Below, piece by piece: positions 34,922 through 45,900 of a stretch of 64,000 nt of DNA. The translations under genes and the position numbers were made by a program. Below the pieces are notes generated by a model, which searched no databases, had not been told where the DNA came from, and saw only the letters and a list, made by a program, of their open reading frames with translations. How positions within the stretch are numbered: position 1 is the first letter of the stretch; each line of letters begins with the position of its first letter. The stretch comes from Volutella citrinella (Eukaryota; Ascomycota; Sordariomycetes; Hypocreales; Nectriaceae): the NCBI GenBank assembly GCA_034401135.1, contig JAWZSP010000004.1, positions 2,108,001 to 2,172,000 of the forward strand. The letters run 5' to 3'.

Positions 34922-35966
34922 TTACTCGGCCTTCTTGCCCTTGCCAGACTTGACGCGCTTGGCAGTAGGGCGGTTGATGTGGCCCTCGGGAATCCAGCTC
35001 TCATCGTAACCCTTGCCGGAAGCGGCGGCGATGGAGGGGGACTCGGTGCCGGAGACAACCTCGTCGACCTTCTTGGCCTTCTTGGCGACGCGGGGACGCT
35101 TGGCCTGGGGGAAGAGAGCCTCGATCCAAGTCTTGTAAACGAAGTAGAGGGTACCGGCGAAGGCAGCGGAGAGGAAGAGGTAGAGGAAGATGCTGAGAGT
35201 AAAGGTTAACTATGCACTTCTGACGTGGCAGCAGAGGTGCCATGTCGGATTTGAGGGGGAAGCATACATCTGGGGGTCGAGGAAGCTGGTAGGGGGCTCG
35301 ACGATGGAGGCGGTGGAGTTGTAGGCGGGGACCTGGAAGGTGTTGCCCTTCTTGTCGGAGATGATGGCGACGAGCTGCAGGAGGACATCCTGGGGCTGCA
35401 TGTCAAGGGAGAAAGCGTAGGGGAGCTCCTTAGTGGCACCGGCCTCAACCTCGATGTTGTACTTGGACAACGTCAGGTTCTGAATGATGCCCTCCCAAGG
35501 CTGGGAGTCGGCGGGAAGCTCGCCGGGAGAGGCGAGGAGGCCGCCGACAAAGTTAACCTTGATGGCTTCGGTATCGCGGTTGTTGATTTCGACGATGGCC
35601 TTGGTGGGATGGCCGTTGACGAGCTTGACGCCAAAGATATCGGCCTCGGGGAAGGTGGCCTTGACATCGGCGGCGAGGGCAGCGGGATTCTTGGCGGCCT
35701 TGCCAGCAGCGGGCTGAGCCTTGTCCTGAAACGGCGCATACGATCAGCATTATGTACTAGAAGGACGGGAATGAAGGTTCTTTGTTGCAATTGGGACCCG
35801 GCACCGCGCGATGGAGATGACGCGCGACGAGGATGGGTGGCGAAGCTCGCGATGTCGCACGAGCAGCTTGGTACTAGTGGTAGCTAGCTTGGAAACGTAC
35901 CTCAGCGGCGACAGCGCCGAAGACCTGGGTGGCCAGGAGGGCGAGCAGAGAAGCTTTGAAGAACAT
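34922..35966 (-). CDS. irc22: Irc22 / translocon-associated protein alpha homologue
   Basis: ER membrane protein of the TRAP-alpha (SSR1) family, named Irc22 in fungi. Three exons: 35966-35901, 35725-35268 and 35192-34922, giving 264 residues. The first exon encodes an almost complete signal peptide ([20 protein letters not shown]). The lumenal domain follows (about residues 23-172), with conserved elements such as [14 protein letters not shown] and [15 protein letters not shown] single membrane segment comes next (about 176-195, [20 protein letters not shown]) and a Lys-rich cytosolic tail ends the protein. It lies in the same window as RAMP4, another translocon-associated protein, but the two are not adjacent. 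Confidence 0.9.
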
Positions 35967-37007
35967 TGCGGGCGACACAGAGAGCAAGAGACCGGGGGAG
36001 AGAAGCGAAGAAGGGGAAAGGGGACGACGACGGGTCGAGAAGGGATGTGAAGATGGAGATGGAGAATGGGGAAAAGAAGTGTGTGGGTGGATGGGATGGT
36101 GGATGTGACAACCTGGCCTTAGCACAAGAACACCTCATGGCTCCTGTGGAGGCCAAGCTTCCCCCCCAAACGGTAGCTCCAGCGCGTCACCTTAGTGGTG
36201 GCGAGCCCTATGGCGCGTGAGAGGGCCCGCTGGAGAACGGCCCAGTGGGGTGGCCAGAGGTAGCTCTAGACTCAAGTTCCAGTGGGAAGGTGGGCCGGTG
36301 GTGCCTGAACCGGTCGCGAACCCCCCCCCCCAGCACCTCCCTGATTCGGGGCAGCTTCCGCCAACGGCCAATGACGACGCGGCTTTCGCTGTTGGAGACC
36401 ACTGGCAAGGTAGGCACGCGAACAAGTCGACTGCCCCCCGGATTTGGGCTCTCTAGCGCGCATTGCCTCATAAAGCAACCTGATCGAGCAACCTGCGACC
36501 ACAGCGATAAACCCACCACCTCAACTTGCACACAACTTGGGGAATACGGGGAACGATTCTGAGCACCCCGGCACCACGGCACGCGAGTCGATGCGAGAAG
36601 GCAGCAGCAGCGGCGACGACCACAGCTGATTGAGGTCCATGTGGTTGGATCGAGGCTGCCCACCCACGCCGGTCATCATCCCGCGGCCCCGACAAACCAA
36701 TGGCTGGCTGACAGATGCAATCAACTATAATTAATCCGCCGCAAGGCCCTGGGCGTGCAATGGGAAGGGCCGCCGGAACCCAGGGAAGACTGTAGCTGAA
36801 GCAAGACAAATGGTGTTTGGCGTGGCGATTGTAATGTGTGGTCCCCCTGCCCTTTGTGGTCGCTGTTGGTTTCATGCCTTGCATATGAATGGCCGGGTGT
36901 GTCAGCCACAAAATGGCACCCACCACCACCACCACCACCAAAGTGTTTCTTACAGCAAACCTATATAACACGACGAGTTGAAGCAAATGGCAAAAAGATT
37001 CAATGGC
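35967..37007. other. Intergenic: irc22 promoter and 5S flank
   Basis: About 1 kb. The irc22 side (35967-36110) is CT-rich on the transcribed strand. An 11-base C run sits at 36321-36331 and an ACC/CAC repeat at 36917-36940. No protein gene is seen. Confidence 0.5.
36917..36940. repeat. ACC trinucleotide repeat
   Basis: About seven ACC units with one imperfect start, in intergenic DNA just left of the 5S pair. Confidence 0.85.
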
Positions 37008-37013
37008 AAAAAA
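37008..37013 (-). terminator. Pol III T-run terminator, 5S copy 1
   Basis: Six T on the minus strand overlapping the 3' end of the 5S RNA; the expected RNA polymerase III stop signal. Confidence 0.85.
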
Positions 37014-37131
37014 CATACAACAGCGGGGATTCCCCGGTCGTCACCGACCCGAGTACTAGTCCGCCCCTTACCAGCTTAACTATGGGAGAGCGGACGGGAT
37101 CCCGTGTTCTCTAGTAGGTATGGTCGTATGT
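37013..37131 (-). rRNA. rrn5: 5S ribosomal RNA, copy 1 (major-type sequence)
   Basis: 119-nt gene starting ACATACGACCATA and ending GTTGTATGT, so the two ends pair as helix I. The internal control regions are present, including GTCCGCTCTCCCATAG (about 37-52) and AGTTAAGC (about 51-58). The C-box TCGGGTCGGTGACGACC (about 80-96) is also there. The sequence closely follows the Neurospora-type 5S. A TATAAA begins exactly at -29 and a six-T terminator follows, so all parts needed for transcription are visible. Helix II pairs positions 14-21 with 58-66 with one bulged A. Confidence 0.95.
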
Positions 37132-37154
37132 GATTGCTGACGGTACTGAATCGA

Positions 37155-37160
37155 TTTATA
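37155..37160 (-). promoter_or_regulatory. TATA box at -29 of 5S copy 1
   Basis: TATAAA on the minus strand, first T 29 bases before the 5S start, the position known for Neurospora 5S genes. Confidence 0.85.
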
Positions 37161-37191
37161 GGCGAGAAACGCATCATTGTGATGGAGAGGC

Positions 37192-37197
37192 AAAAAA
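37192..37197 (-). terminator. Pol III T-run terminator, 5S copy 2
   Basis: Six T on the minus strand followed by GCC, the same junction as in copy 1. Confidence 0.85.
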
Positions 37198-37315
37198 CAT
37201 ACAACAGCGGGGATTCCCCGGTCGTCACCGACCCGAGTACTAATTCGCCGCTTCTCAGTTTGACTAGGGGGGAGCGGACGGGACCCCGTATTCTCTAAGA
37301 GCTATGGTCGTATGT
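37197..37315 (-). rRNA. rrn5: 5S ribosomal RNA, copy 2 (divergent isotype)
   Basis: A second 119-nt 5S gene 184 bases upstream of copy 1 in the same direction. Positions 1-13 and 74-119 are identical to copy 1; 14 substitutions all fall in 14-73. Eight of these form four compensated base pairs: three in helix II (14-66, 17-62, 18-61) and one at 32-45 in helix III. It also has TATAAG at -29 and a six-T terminator. The remaining changes include G to A at position 57 in the usually conserved AAGC. I read it as a functional isotype rather than a decaying copy. Confidence 0.88.
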
Positions 37316-37338
37316 GGTCAACGGCGGTGCTGTGCCAA

Positions 37339-37344
37339 CTTATA
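37339..37344 (-). promoter_or_regulatory. TATA box at -29 of 5S copy 2
   Basis: TATAAG on the minus strand, first T 29 bases before the start of copy 2, matching the placement in copy 1. Confidence 0.8.
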
Positions 37345-37755
37345 GACTTAGGGTTGGATGAAGCAGTTTGACACCAACCCTCCATGCCCGAATCCGTATA
37401 CTTGTGTGAAATCGCAGCACAGGGAAGCCTAGCGATATACTGATTAATTCCATTGAGCCTGAGTGTAGGTGTGCAATGTAAGTGTTCTATGGTCTCATAA
37501 TAGATCTGAACTTCGGATTGTCGTAAGCTACATGAGCGACATCAAACGGCTACACTAGTTTTGTACTCATGAAAAAGGCTATGTACACCCCACGGGCTCA
37601 AGTTAAGCTCTGGGGGAGAGAAGAAAGACACTAACAGACAGGGAGACTGGCAGATATGCTCCCAAACAATGGGTTGGAACACTGCCTGGCACCCGGGTGT
37701 CATCGCCTGGGCTCACCACTGGGGTTCGGCTGATAGAAGGGCTGAAGCCAGTTGC
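37345..37755. other. Intergenic between 5S pair and RNase gene
   Basis: About 0.4 kb containing the RNase 3' flank. I looked for a third 5S copy and saw none. Confidence 0.5.
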
Positions 37756-38290
37756 TCAGTTGATTCCAGAGCAGCCAACAAAGTTGTTTCCGCTGGCGCC
37801 GGTGTGGGTGATGGCACCGGCATAGTCACAGTTGGTGTTGATGACGATGCGGTCAGCACCGGGCGAGCCTATTACAGAAAAGTCGGCCTCGTTAGCTGTC
37901 GAGTTTTGTTATGAAAAGGGGAGCATCAGGTTATCATACCACCGGTGTAGACGCCGCTCTTCTTGATGGGGAACTCCTGGTAGGGACCGCTGACGAAGAA
38001 GCCGAAGCCCTCGCGGTTGTTGAACTTGTGGGGATACTTGTTGCTGCCCAGAGTCTTGCCGGCCTGGTAGAGGCTGCAGGCCTCGTCGGCGGCAGCCCGG
38101 ACCTGGGCGGCCGTGTACGAGGTAGAGCCGCAGGTGGTGGCCGACTGGCGGCTCTCGATGGGGCTGGCAACGGCGGCGCCCAGGAGCGCGACCAGGGGAG
38201 CGAGGGACTGGTGGGAAGGTAGAGCGGTTAGATTTGTTCAAGCCATTAACATGATGATGAGCAGCCAAGACGAACCTTGAAGAAGAGCAT
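37756..38290 (-). CDS. Secreted guanyl-specific ribonuclease (RNase T1/F1 family)
   Basis: Extracellular RNase that cleaves after guanosine. Three exons: 38290-38276, 38207-37940 and 37868-37756, giving 131 residues. The signal peptide is split by intron 1 (MLFFK, then [15 protein letters not shown]); a short propeptide with an SRQS boundary precedes the mature domain. The mature part follows Fusarium RNase F1 closely. Catalytic residues equivalent to RNase T1 Tyr38, His40, Glu58, Arg77 and His92 are present in the motifs KYPHKF, YQEFPI, GADRIV and ITHTG. Cysteines are placed as in the family (Cys near the mature N-terminus and near the C-terminus, plus an internal pair). This is not a ribotoxin: the larger ribotoxin loops are absent. 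Confidence 0.95.
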
Positions 38291-38980
38291 GTTGGCTAAT
38301 CAGAGTGTGGTGGTCGAGCGAGAACTAGACTTGCGAGCGAGAGGATGGGCTGTCTGTGCTTGTCTACCTCATAACAGACTCCCTCGGAACAAGACGTAGG
38401 CTATATATATATACAAATGTATATAGCATGAATCGTCCTGGTATACATGGCTCCTTGCTTCGTGATTGGGCTGCTGTTTGTTTCCACGCCTCGACCCCAG
38501 CACCCTGCCGACCACTCCGTATACCGAGACTGAATGAGGAAGGACGGAAACCGAGGCACAGCAGGTGGTTTCTAATAGACATCTCATTGGCATCGGCGTG
38601 TATGCCATCTGCGGGAGGTAGATGCAGGCCCGGGCGTAGTCTGGCCAGTCAGACATCACGGATGCTCCGTGGGGCGGGTCGTGATCGGCGTCAATATGGG
38701 GAGGGGCCTGTCGAGCGCTCGAGGCCCGTTTCATCGGCTCCCCCATGTGTCTCGCCCATCTCAGCTGATTGGCGACGGCGGCGCAATCGCCACAAACACA
38801 CAAAGTCCCGGCCATGTCATGCTCCCATATTATGCCGTCGCAAAGTTTCTCCGGCGAGCCTGGCGCCGCTCCGTTGCCGACGAGGTAGTGCCTCTCGCAC
38901 GTCGCCGTCTCCTCCGTCCCATCGCCATCCCATTGAGATTGAGATTGAGATTGAGATTAAGACTCGTCGAGAGAACTACC
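38291..38980. promoter_or_regulatory. Divergent promoter RNase / DUF3632-like gene
   Basis: 690 bases between divergent starts. A TATA-like tract (CTATATATATATAC) lies at 38401-38414, about 110 bases upstream of the RNase start. An (ATTGAG)4 repeat lies just upstream of the other gene. Confidence 0.55.
38932..38955. repeat. (ATTGAG)4 hexanucleotide repeat in 5' leader
   Basis: Four perfect hexamers ending 25 bases before the start codon at 38981, so probably inside the transcript leader. Confidence 0.85.
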
Positions 38981-39785
38981 ATGGCCACCGGACTACTCGC
39001 CGCAGACAACGGCGCCTCTTCCCGGGAAGCTGCGCAGAGACTGGCTGCCCCCGCCAGGAGCGCCTTCGAGGACGACGCCGACCTGGACAAGGTGGAGGAG
39101 CACCTTGAGAGCCTCTGGACCAACATCCTCACGGCGGCTGGGAACACGGCACCGGGCCAGCAGGATAGACTCGTCGCGGTCGTGCGTGAGATGCGGGACA
39201 TGCCGCAGCCCGTCAACGGGAGTAATAGGTTTGAGATCTGGGGCGAGGAGCAGAAATGGAGCGACCTCCCGCTGTTTGGCGCCAAGGCCCGAGAGCATCT
39301 CGATATCGGTGAGTCGTGCCTCGTCAGGAAATATCATGGCGCGATCTAACAGATGGACAGTCGAAGAGAAACCGGGGGACGCCATCGTCAACCTCAACGC
39401 GTTCCTCGCTCAGGTCACGGCAGCCAACGTCAAGGACTTTGGCCTATACGCCATCTGGGCCCTCCGCGAAGCCCTCGAGGACCCTGCGGAGGACGACATC
39501 ATCACGGCCACGTCCCCCCAGCAGATACAGTCCGCCTGCGTGTGGCTGAGCCTCGCGGCCCCAAAGCTGGCCGAGCACTGTAGGCAGGAGACGCAGTTTG
39601 ACGGAAAGGTGGCGCGGCCGGGGGAGAGCCTGGCGCGGTTCACTGATGCCCCCGGGTGGAGGGGCTTCTGCCAGGCGCGGTGGGATATCTGGATGGACCG
39701 GCTCACGCGCCTGGACGGAGATGCTGGTGTGTCGACGACCGCTAGGCCCTTTATCAGCCAGGCGTTGGACAAGATGAGAAGCTGA
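38981..39785 (+). CDS. Hypothetical protein, DUF3632-like
   Basis: Two exons, 38981-39308 and 39361-39785, give 250 residues. The start has a good context (ACTACCATGG). Visible patterns include LESLWTNIL, FEIWGEEQKWSDLPLFG (about 87-103), FGLYAIWALREALE and GWRGFCQARWDIWMDRL (about 206-222). The Trp-rich WxxFCxARWxxW segment resembles DUF3632 proteins, a fungal family of unknown function. There is no signal peptide or membrane segment, so it is probably cytosolic. The intron is 52 bases with a GTGAGT donor and the acceptor ACAG directly before exon 2. I cannot assign a function. Confidence 0.8.
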
Positions 39786-40488
39786 GGCACAAACAGAGAC
39801 GCACAGGGGATTGTGCAACGGCGGATGAAGCCGCTCTGAATGTTGATACACCAGCTCTAATGCTCCGAGATATATAAATGTGCTTACCTCTAAAAAGAAG
39901 GGTGCCAAGCAGTGATAGTTTTGATATACCCTGTCTGAACAGACCAGCTGTCGTGCTCTGTGCATGACGGGTATGTCCCCGCCTAGCCATAACCTCTGAA
40001 CGCCAATCAGGAGACTTATCCATCTTTTAGCCACCCAGCTAAACACCTTCTTTGGAACGATGATGACTTGGCCAGGCAATTCGCATGGGGAAAATGGTAC
40101 TATGTGGATTGTCTGTTGGATGAAAGGAAGAAGTCCGCGGTTTCGCTTGTCTGTGGGTCCAAGGGTTGCGAGGCGCTGGGTGGCTGGAGTCACATAACAG
40201 CCGAAAGCAAGTCTGCAAGGGAACCGACACAGATGAATCACCAGGAGACTGGAGGATCTTGGAGCAACGTTGGCAGTTCATACGCTGCGTGACAAGGTAT
40301 CCCCAGGCGGAGACCTAGCTCACCCGTGCCTACGCCACAAGCCTGCTAATAAGGCAGGCGCACCCACAACCACAGACACGGACATCCACGTGATATCGCT
40401 CTCGTTCTCCAGTGACCAGAGCGGCATCCGATCTTGAAAGCAAACCATCCCGATAATCCAAGGCGCTGAACAGCAAGTTATCAATACC
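39786..40488. other. Intergenic
   Basis: About 0.7 kb between two plus-strand genes. Open frames in both directions exist but none has coding character that I trust. Confidence 0.45.
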
Positions 40489-42222
40489 ATGGAGAAGGGC
40501 CTACATGTTCCGCTTCAACCCCGGTGTGGCGCATGCAACAGTATCTTTGCGGCTTTCGAAGTCATCGTGGTACTCCATATCAGTAAGATTCGAGCAAATG
40601 GGCCTACTTACCACTCCCAAGCTCTACTGACCCAAGTACCTAGGCCATAGGGTGACATAAAGGTCTCGATACCCCAATGACGGCTGCTATGAAGCAACAA
40701 AACCGACAAGCTCCAGCTATTATGGGCTATGGCAACACGGAGACTCCCCTGGGCCCGGGCCGACATGCCACGATTTGCACCCCAGACAGATGAAAGCATT
40801 GGTGTGAGGCTCTTAAACCAGCTATGTCGCAGCATTGGATTTGTTCGTGGACTGGATCCCCTTCCTACAGAGCTTCAACACATGATTTGGGAACAGTTGG
40901 CACCATGTTTGCTGCATAGATATGCTCGGGTTGAAGTGGCGTGCCAAAGCGTATGTCGACTTGACTATGCAGCTTCATCACCGCTTATTCAAGTTCAACA
41001 TTGGGAGCGAGGAACTGTCCCAATCTTCAACGACGAGGACGCTGATACCTTGGGTAACGGCACCGAAGGCTCGAAATTAATTCTCGCTATGGACTCTCTG
41101 GGGTTACTACGAATAAGTCGCGTGCCGGAGGAAACCAGTCATGCTGCGCAAGTTGTGTATGTCTTGGATACGCTAGCCAATTACCAACGTGTGTATGTGG
41201 ACTTCAAGGTTTGTATACGTCTTGTTGCATGGGAGCCCTGCTAACAGTCTAAGAAGTACGGCCTCGCTCGCTTGTCTGGTCGCCAGCCAGAGAGTTACTT
41301 TTGGGACACAGCACTCCCCCCTGTAGTGACATCTTTGACGGGCACATCTTCCGCTCCTCCACGGGCCTTGTTCTCGACCATCGATACCACCTGCTCCACA
41401 GGCATCACCTTCTTCATCTGTTCGGGTTCCACCTTAACAATTCACTCACATACTAGACAGCGGCCATCAGCAACGCAAACTTTAGAAACTATCATTCCGA
41501 CGCTCCGGGAAAGGGTCGCATGGGTATACTTGCCTCTTTGTCGTGAGAATGCCCTCATTGCATTTGGTGCTCGGTTCAAGATGAGGGACGGAAAGCCTAT
41601 CAGGCGTGAACCTCGCTTTCTAGTACGTACACTATATATGCTGCTGTGGCATATACTAACAGGTTAGTTTCGGTTTGCTGGCCTCGGTGACATTGCCCTG
41701 GGTCCCTACCACAAAGAGCCAACATCCGATGCTACCATGACAGCCGACAACCCCGTGCTCGTCTTTCAATCTCATGAAGGTCGGGTGAAACTAGAGGGTG
41801 CTAGCGCTGCGACGCGGGAAGCTGTCCAATTCAAAGTATTGACTCCAGCCCTTTGCCCGTTCCCACATGCCTACTTCTCCTCCGCTCCGTTAGAAAATCT
41901 CACTTCAGTTGAAGTCTTCTTCGCTAAAGAGACACGGCTCTGCAGAGGACTGATTATTACATACCAAGACGGTACCCGTCGGGCACTAGGGCAATGCCGG
42001 ATTGGGTCAGATCCAACTCGAGCGTATCTCAGTCCTTCTCGCATCTGTTATGCTCCTACCGAATTGGATATTGGTTTGCGAAAGAAGCAACAGGGCTTCT
42101 ATCTCGAATTCTCAAATTCATGCTGTCACCCGCCTGGCCTCGATTGGTCTTGCTCTGCGACGATAGGGATACTTCAAATGTGGTTTACTAGCTTGCAAGC
42201 AATGGTTCAAGTTACGTACTGA
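40489..42222 (+). CDS. F-box-like family protein with possible CxxC N-terminal exon
   Basis: The supported coding part starts no later than the ATG at 40729, with exons 40729-41208, about 41254-41622 and 41668-42222 (about 467 residues). It contains an F-box-like motif LPTELQHMIWEQLAP (about 46-60) after WAMATRRLPW, an arrangement seen in a large Hypocreales family of unknown function. Further upstream, the ATG at 40489 opens a frame with CGACNSIFAAFEVIVVLH, the CxxC start typical of that family. In-frame stops and no convincing splice junction prevent me joining it to the body. The second intron acceptor could be 41253 or 41256. The gene may have a diverged or broken N-terminus, or extra introns that I could not resolve. 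No function can be assigned. Confidence 0.62.
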
Positions 42223-42917
42223 AACGACAGTGTTCTCGAAAATCTCACTAGAAGGAAAGCAACCTTGCGGAAGGGTTCCCAAGTCTGCCATGGGGCTGTG
42301 CTGATCGGTGACGGCCGCGGCGACGGCGGTGGCTGCGATGACGATTACGATCTGGTTGCTCTAGGCGTTCCTGGACTGGGTGACATGCTAAAAACAACAT
42401 TTACATTTGGGTCATCTATTGTATGTTGATGTAAGTGAAACACCACCAGGAGCCCTGTGGTATTGCCCTCAATTCGTCGCTCCATATCAAGCTACAGGTA
42501 CTGCACAGCCGCATAAGAGCATTGCTCACTCGATTGTGGTCCTTTCTAAAGAGAGCACTGTATCTGTTAAATGACATGCCACAAAGGCCGAGCCTTGTTT
42601 GCTGATACCTTGTCTAGTCCAATCGTGGGAGTACTGCTACTAGCTGATGTATGCATCATATCATCGTGCAGTCATCTTAGACAGTCTGCCCCATGTCGCT
42701 TTGCCATCATGACAACCCCCAGTCCCATGGCCTTCAATGATGGTGTATATATTGGACTGGCACCGACGTATTGCTGGCCCGGCGCCGTTATCCCACGCCG
42801 CAGATTCAACGCACAATGAGCGGCATGTCGATTCGCACACATGGTCTTACTCATCATGACAACCCATCCATGAGTGCCGTCTCGCCCTCGGCGCCCCTGA
42901 TCTTAGTAGTTGCGACC
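42223..42917. other. Convergent 3' region F-box-like / med5
   Basis: About 0.7 kb between convergent genes. Small open frames are present but unsupported. Confidence 0.45.
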
Positions 42918-45900
42918 TCAGCTCAGATCCATGCCCTCCCACTCAAACACATCCATGTCCGCGTCGAGGGACCCAAACAGATCCGCATCGCCCGACGTGT
43001 CCAGCCCGCCGTCGACGCTTCCGCCCAGGCCCAGGTCTGCCGCCATGCTCATGTCCAGTCCCACGCCGTCGACCGACATGCTGTCACCCCCAACGACAGA
43101 TGCCGCAGCCGCAGCCATGGCGTCGCCCAGCGCCCCCGGGTCCCCGTCCAGGTTGAGAGTCATGTCTGCCGTCTGCAGGATGGGCTGCGGGTCCGGCATC
43201 ACCAGGAGCGCCTCCACCCGTCGGTGGAGGCGCACCACAATCTCCGCGAGCACGGAGTCCTTCTTCTGCAATTTCTTGGCATCCTGGGCCTCGGCCTTGA
43301 GTGTCTCTCGAAGCGATCGCGACCGTGGCGCCCCACCAACGCTGCCGTTGCCATCCAGCATATTGATCCCCACGGGCGCCTCCCTGGACGGGTCAGGGGC
43401 GCAAACCAGGGCCGTGGCCACATCGTAGACGATGTTCGCGTTCCCAGCCTCGGACTGTTGGCGTACCTCATCCAGGATTACGTGCAGAACTCTCTTCGGG
43501 CCTAGTATCTTGACTCCGGCAAGAATTTGTCGATGCGTGTACGTTGTAGGCATGATGTTCATGCCCGGGTGAATGCTCCACTGTGTGAGACCCTGCACCG
43601 TGTGCTTGATGGCGCTGGCGAGCCCGCTGCTGGGAGTCACGGTCCAGGACTCGAGTTCGTTGTGGTCAGCGCCGCCCGTTCGCCGGGAGAGCGGGATGCT
43701 ATCCTTGAGCGCCTTCAGCAAAGGCTCAATGTCTTGATTGCCGGGGTCTCTCCGTTGATACATGCGGAGTGCGTGCTCCAGCGGCTTAGCAATGAGGTTC
43801 TTCACGGAGCCCAGCATGGTGCTAGCTTCTCCCGATATTGAACTCGGAAGCAGGATAAGTTGCAAGACCTTGATGATGGACTTTTGCTCCTTCTGGTCTA
43901 TCCAGAGGTAGTCTGCCAAGAATCGGATGGCCGGCACCAATGACGGCAGCAAAAATGTGTCAATCAAGTCTGTAGGGGATCGTTAGGCATGTGCTCTCTC
44001 TGATCACAAACAGGGCACACTTACATTCAACACCACCCTTGAGGCTTTCATCGTTAAGAGAGCCGTGTGTGTATGCGACGACTATGCTCTGGAAGAGGGG
44101 CGCAACGAGCATGTAGAATGCTTGCGGTGGACACGACGACATTAACTCGTCACCGAGGCCGCTGGTTTCGGGTTCGAACAGTCCGTGGATCCAGCCGTTC
44201 AAATGTCCTGACTCTTGCTCGGTGAGCTCGGCCGGCAACCTGTTGATGTGTCCTCGGATGGCGATCTTGGCAACGCAGGATTCTGGGGAGTGGATGCCCA
44301 TCTCGGATGGTGTCAGATTGTATCGATGGGCAAAGGCCAGCACCAAGAGGAGGATTTCTCCAAACTCCTCATAGACTGGCTGGTATTCTGCTTGGTCATC
44401 CTCATAAGACCAGTTGTCCAGCAGCTGAGTGAGTGGCCCGAGGATCATCGGCAGCTTTTCGAAGAGGAGGAGGACATCCAATGATAGGGGCTTCTGGGCA
44501 AGTTGGCTGCACAGAAGCTTGAGCGAATTGGTTTCCTTGCTGGCACAGAGCTGTCGCACCACCTGCTGCATAGTTAGAATATCCGACGCACCAAAGGGTA
44601 ATACGTCCATCACTCACCTCCACCAAAGCATGACACACAGCGCCGACGTTGCCATCCATCTTCTCCAACTCGCGAACGATTCCCTGGATCTTTTCCGAGT
44701 CGGAGAGGCAATCCTGAACCAGCTTTTCCTTAGAGTACTTTTCCAGCGATGGCTCGTATGACATGGAGATCTCGCCCAGGATTCTCTCAACGTGCTCTCG
44801 CTGCACGAGGCCATGGAGGACGCAGGCCGCGCAAAACTCCTCCCTGACACTTTCGGTGTATGGGTTGTTGTTGCGGGATTCGTCAAACATGAGCGACGCT
44901 GTCGGAAACAGGCTAGTATCAACGTGTCTCAGGGCTTCGGTGATGCAGTACTCGGCCGATGTCCCTGGAAAATCAGGAGGGCAGAGCTGGTAGAGCAGCA
45001 ATGGCACCTTGTTGATGAGATAGGATCGGAGCAAGTGAGCATCTTTTTGTCCCTCGTTGTGGAACACGGCGTTGGCCAGGACATCAAATGAGGCCAAGAT
45101 GAGATCGATTGCGCTGGATTGGACATCGCCTTGGTATCTGTTGTTCATGTATGAGAAGAGGGTATGGTCGTCAATCAACGGCCGTCCCACAAACTACAAT
45201 CGAGTTAATACTTGGTCAAGTACAAGGATCATGAAACCTACGCAAGCGTTGAGATAGACGTAGAGGCCTGCCCTCGTATTGCTGATGGGGATGTCGGGCA
45301 CAACTAGATCGAGACCGACAGTTGAGTCTAGAAGCTCGTCCATGGCGTCTTTGGCGACCTGCTTGTTCTTGTCCGGAGGGTCGAGACTGGCCAATGTCTC
45401 GGTGCGGAACAGCTCTAGCTTTTCTGTAATCTGAGGGACTAGCTGAAGTGTAGGCACGAAGCTCGCCAAACTTGACGAGAGCTCCTTGCGAGCAGCTGCA
45501 ATTGGTCACGATTAGCTTCACATCACATCCCCTGGGGGTGGTTGACCGAGAACTTACTCTTAACGAAGGGCTTGCTAACAGTGTTGACGAGAATCTCATT
45601 CTCAAATAGACGCATGAGCAAGGCCACCAGCGCTGCCCTAGCAGACTCCATCTCCTCGCGCGCCTGCGACGGTTGTAGCTGAGCCATCATGTCGGCGGCG
45701 AAAGCAGTCGATGCGGCGGTAAACAGAGCCATCCACTTAGAGATGACCCTAACGACTTCCAGCGCAGTCTGCGAGTCTGGAATGGCCCTGCCCTCGACGA
45801 CTGACTTGGTCAGGCTGTAGAAGATGACCTCCTCGGCCCAGTACGAGCTCCCCCATCGAGTGACCTTGGCCTTGGGCGGCTCGGGCTTGTCGCCCTGCTC

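Noticed and set aside
37197..37315. 5S copy 2 as a decaying pseudogene
   Set aside because: Its changes in helix II and at 32-45 keep base pairing, and its TATA box, C-box and terminator are intact; pseudogene decay is less likely, though the G57A change leaves some doubt.
37756..38290. Ribotoxin-type (alpha-sarcin-like) nuclease
   Set aside because: The protein has the size and catalytic motifs of the RNase T1/F1 group and lacks the long loops of ribotoxins.
40068..40292. A 74-codon plus-strand open frame between two genes
   Set aside because: No recognised domain and no supporting promoter or splice context.
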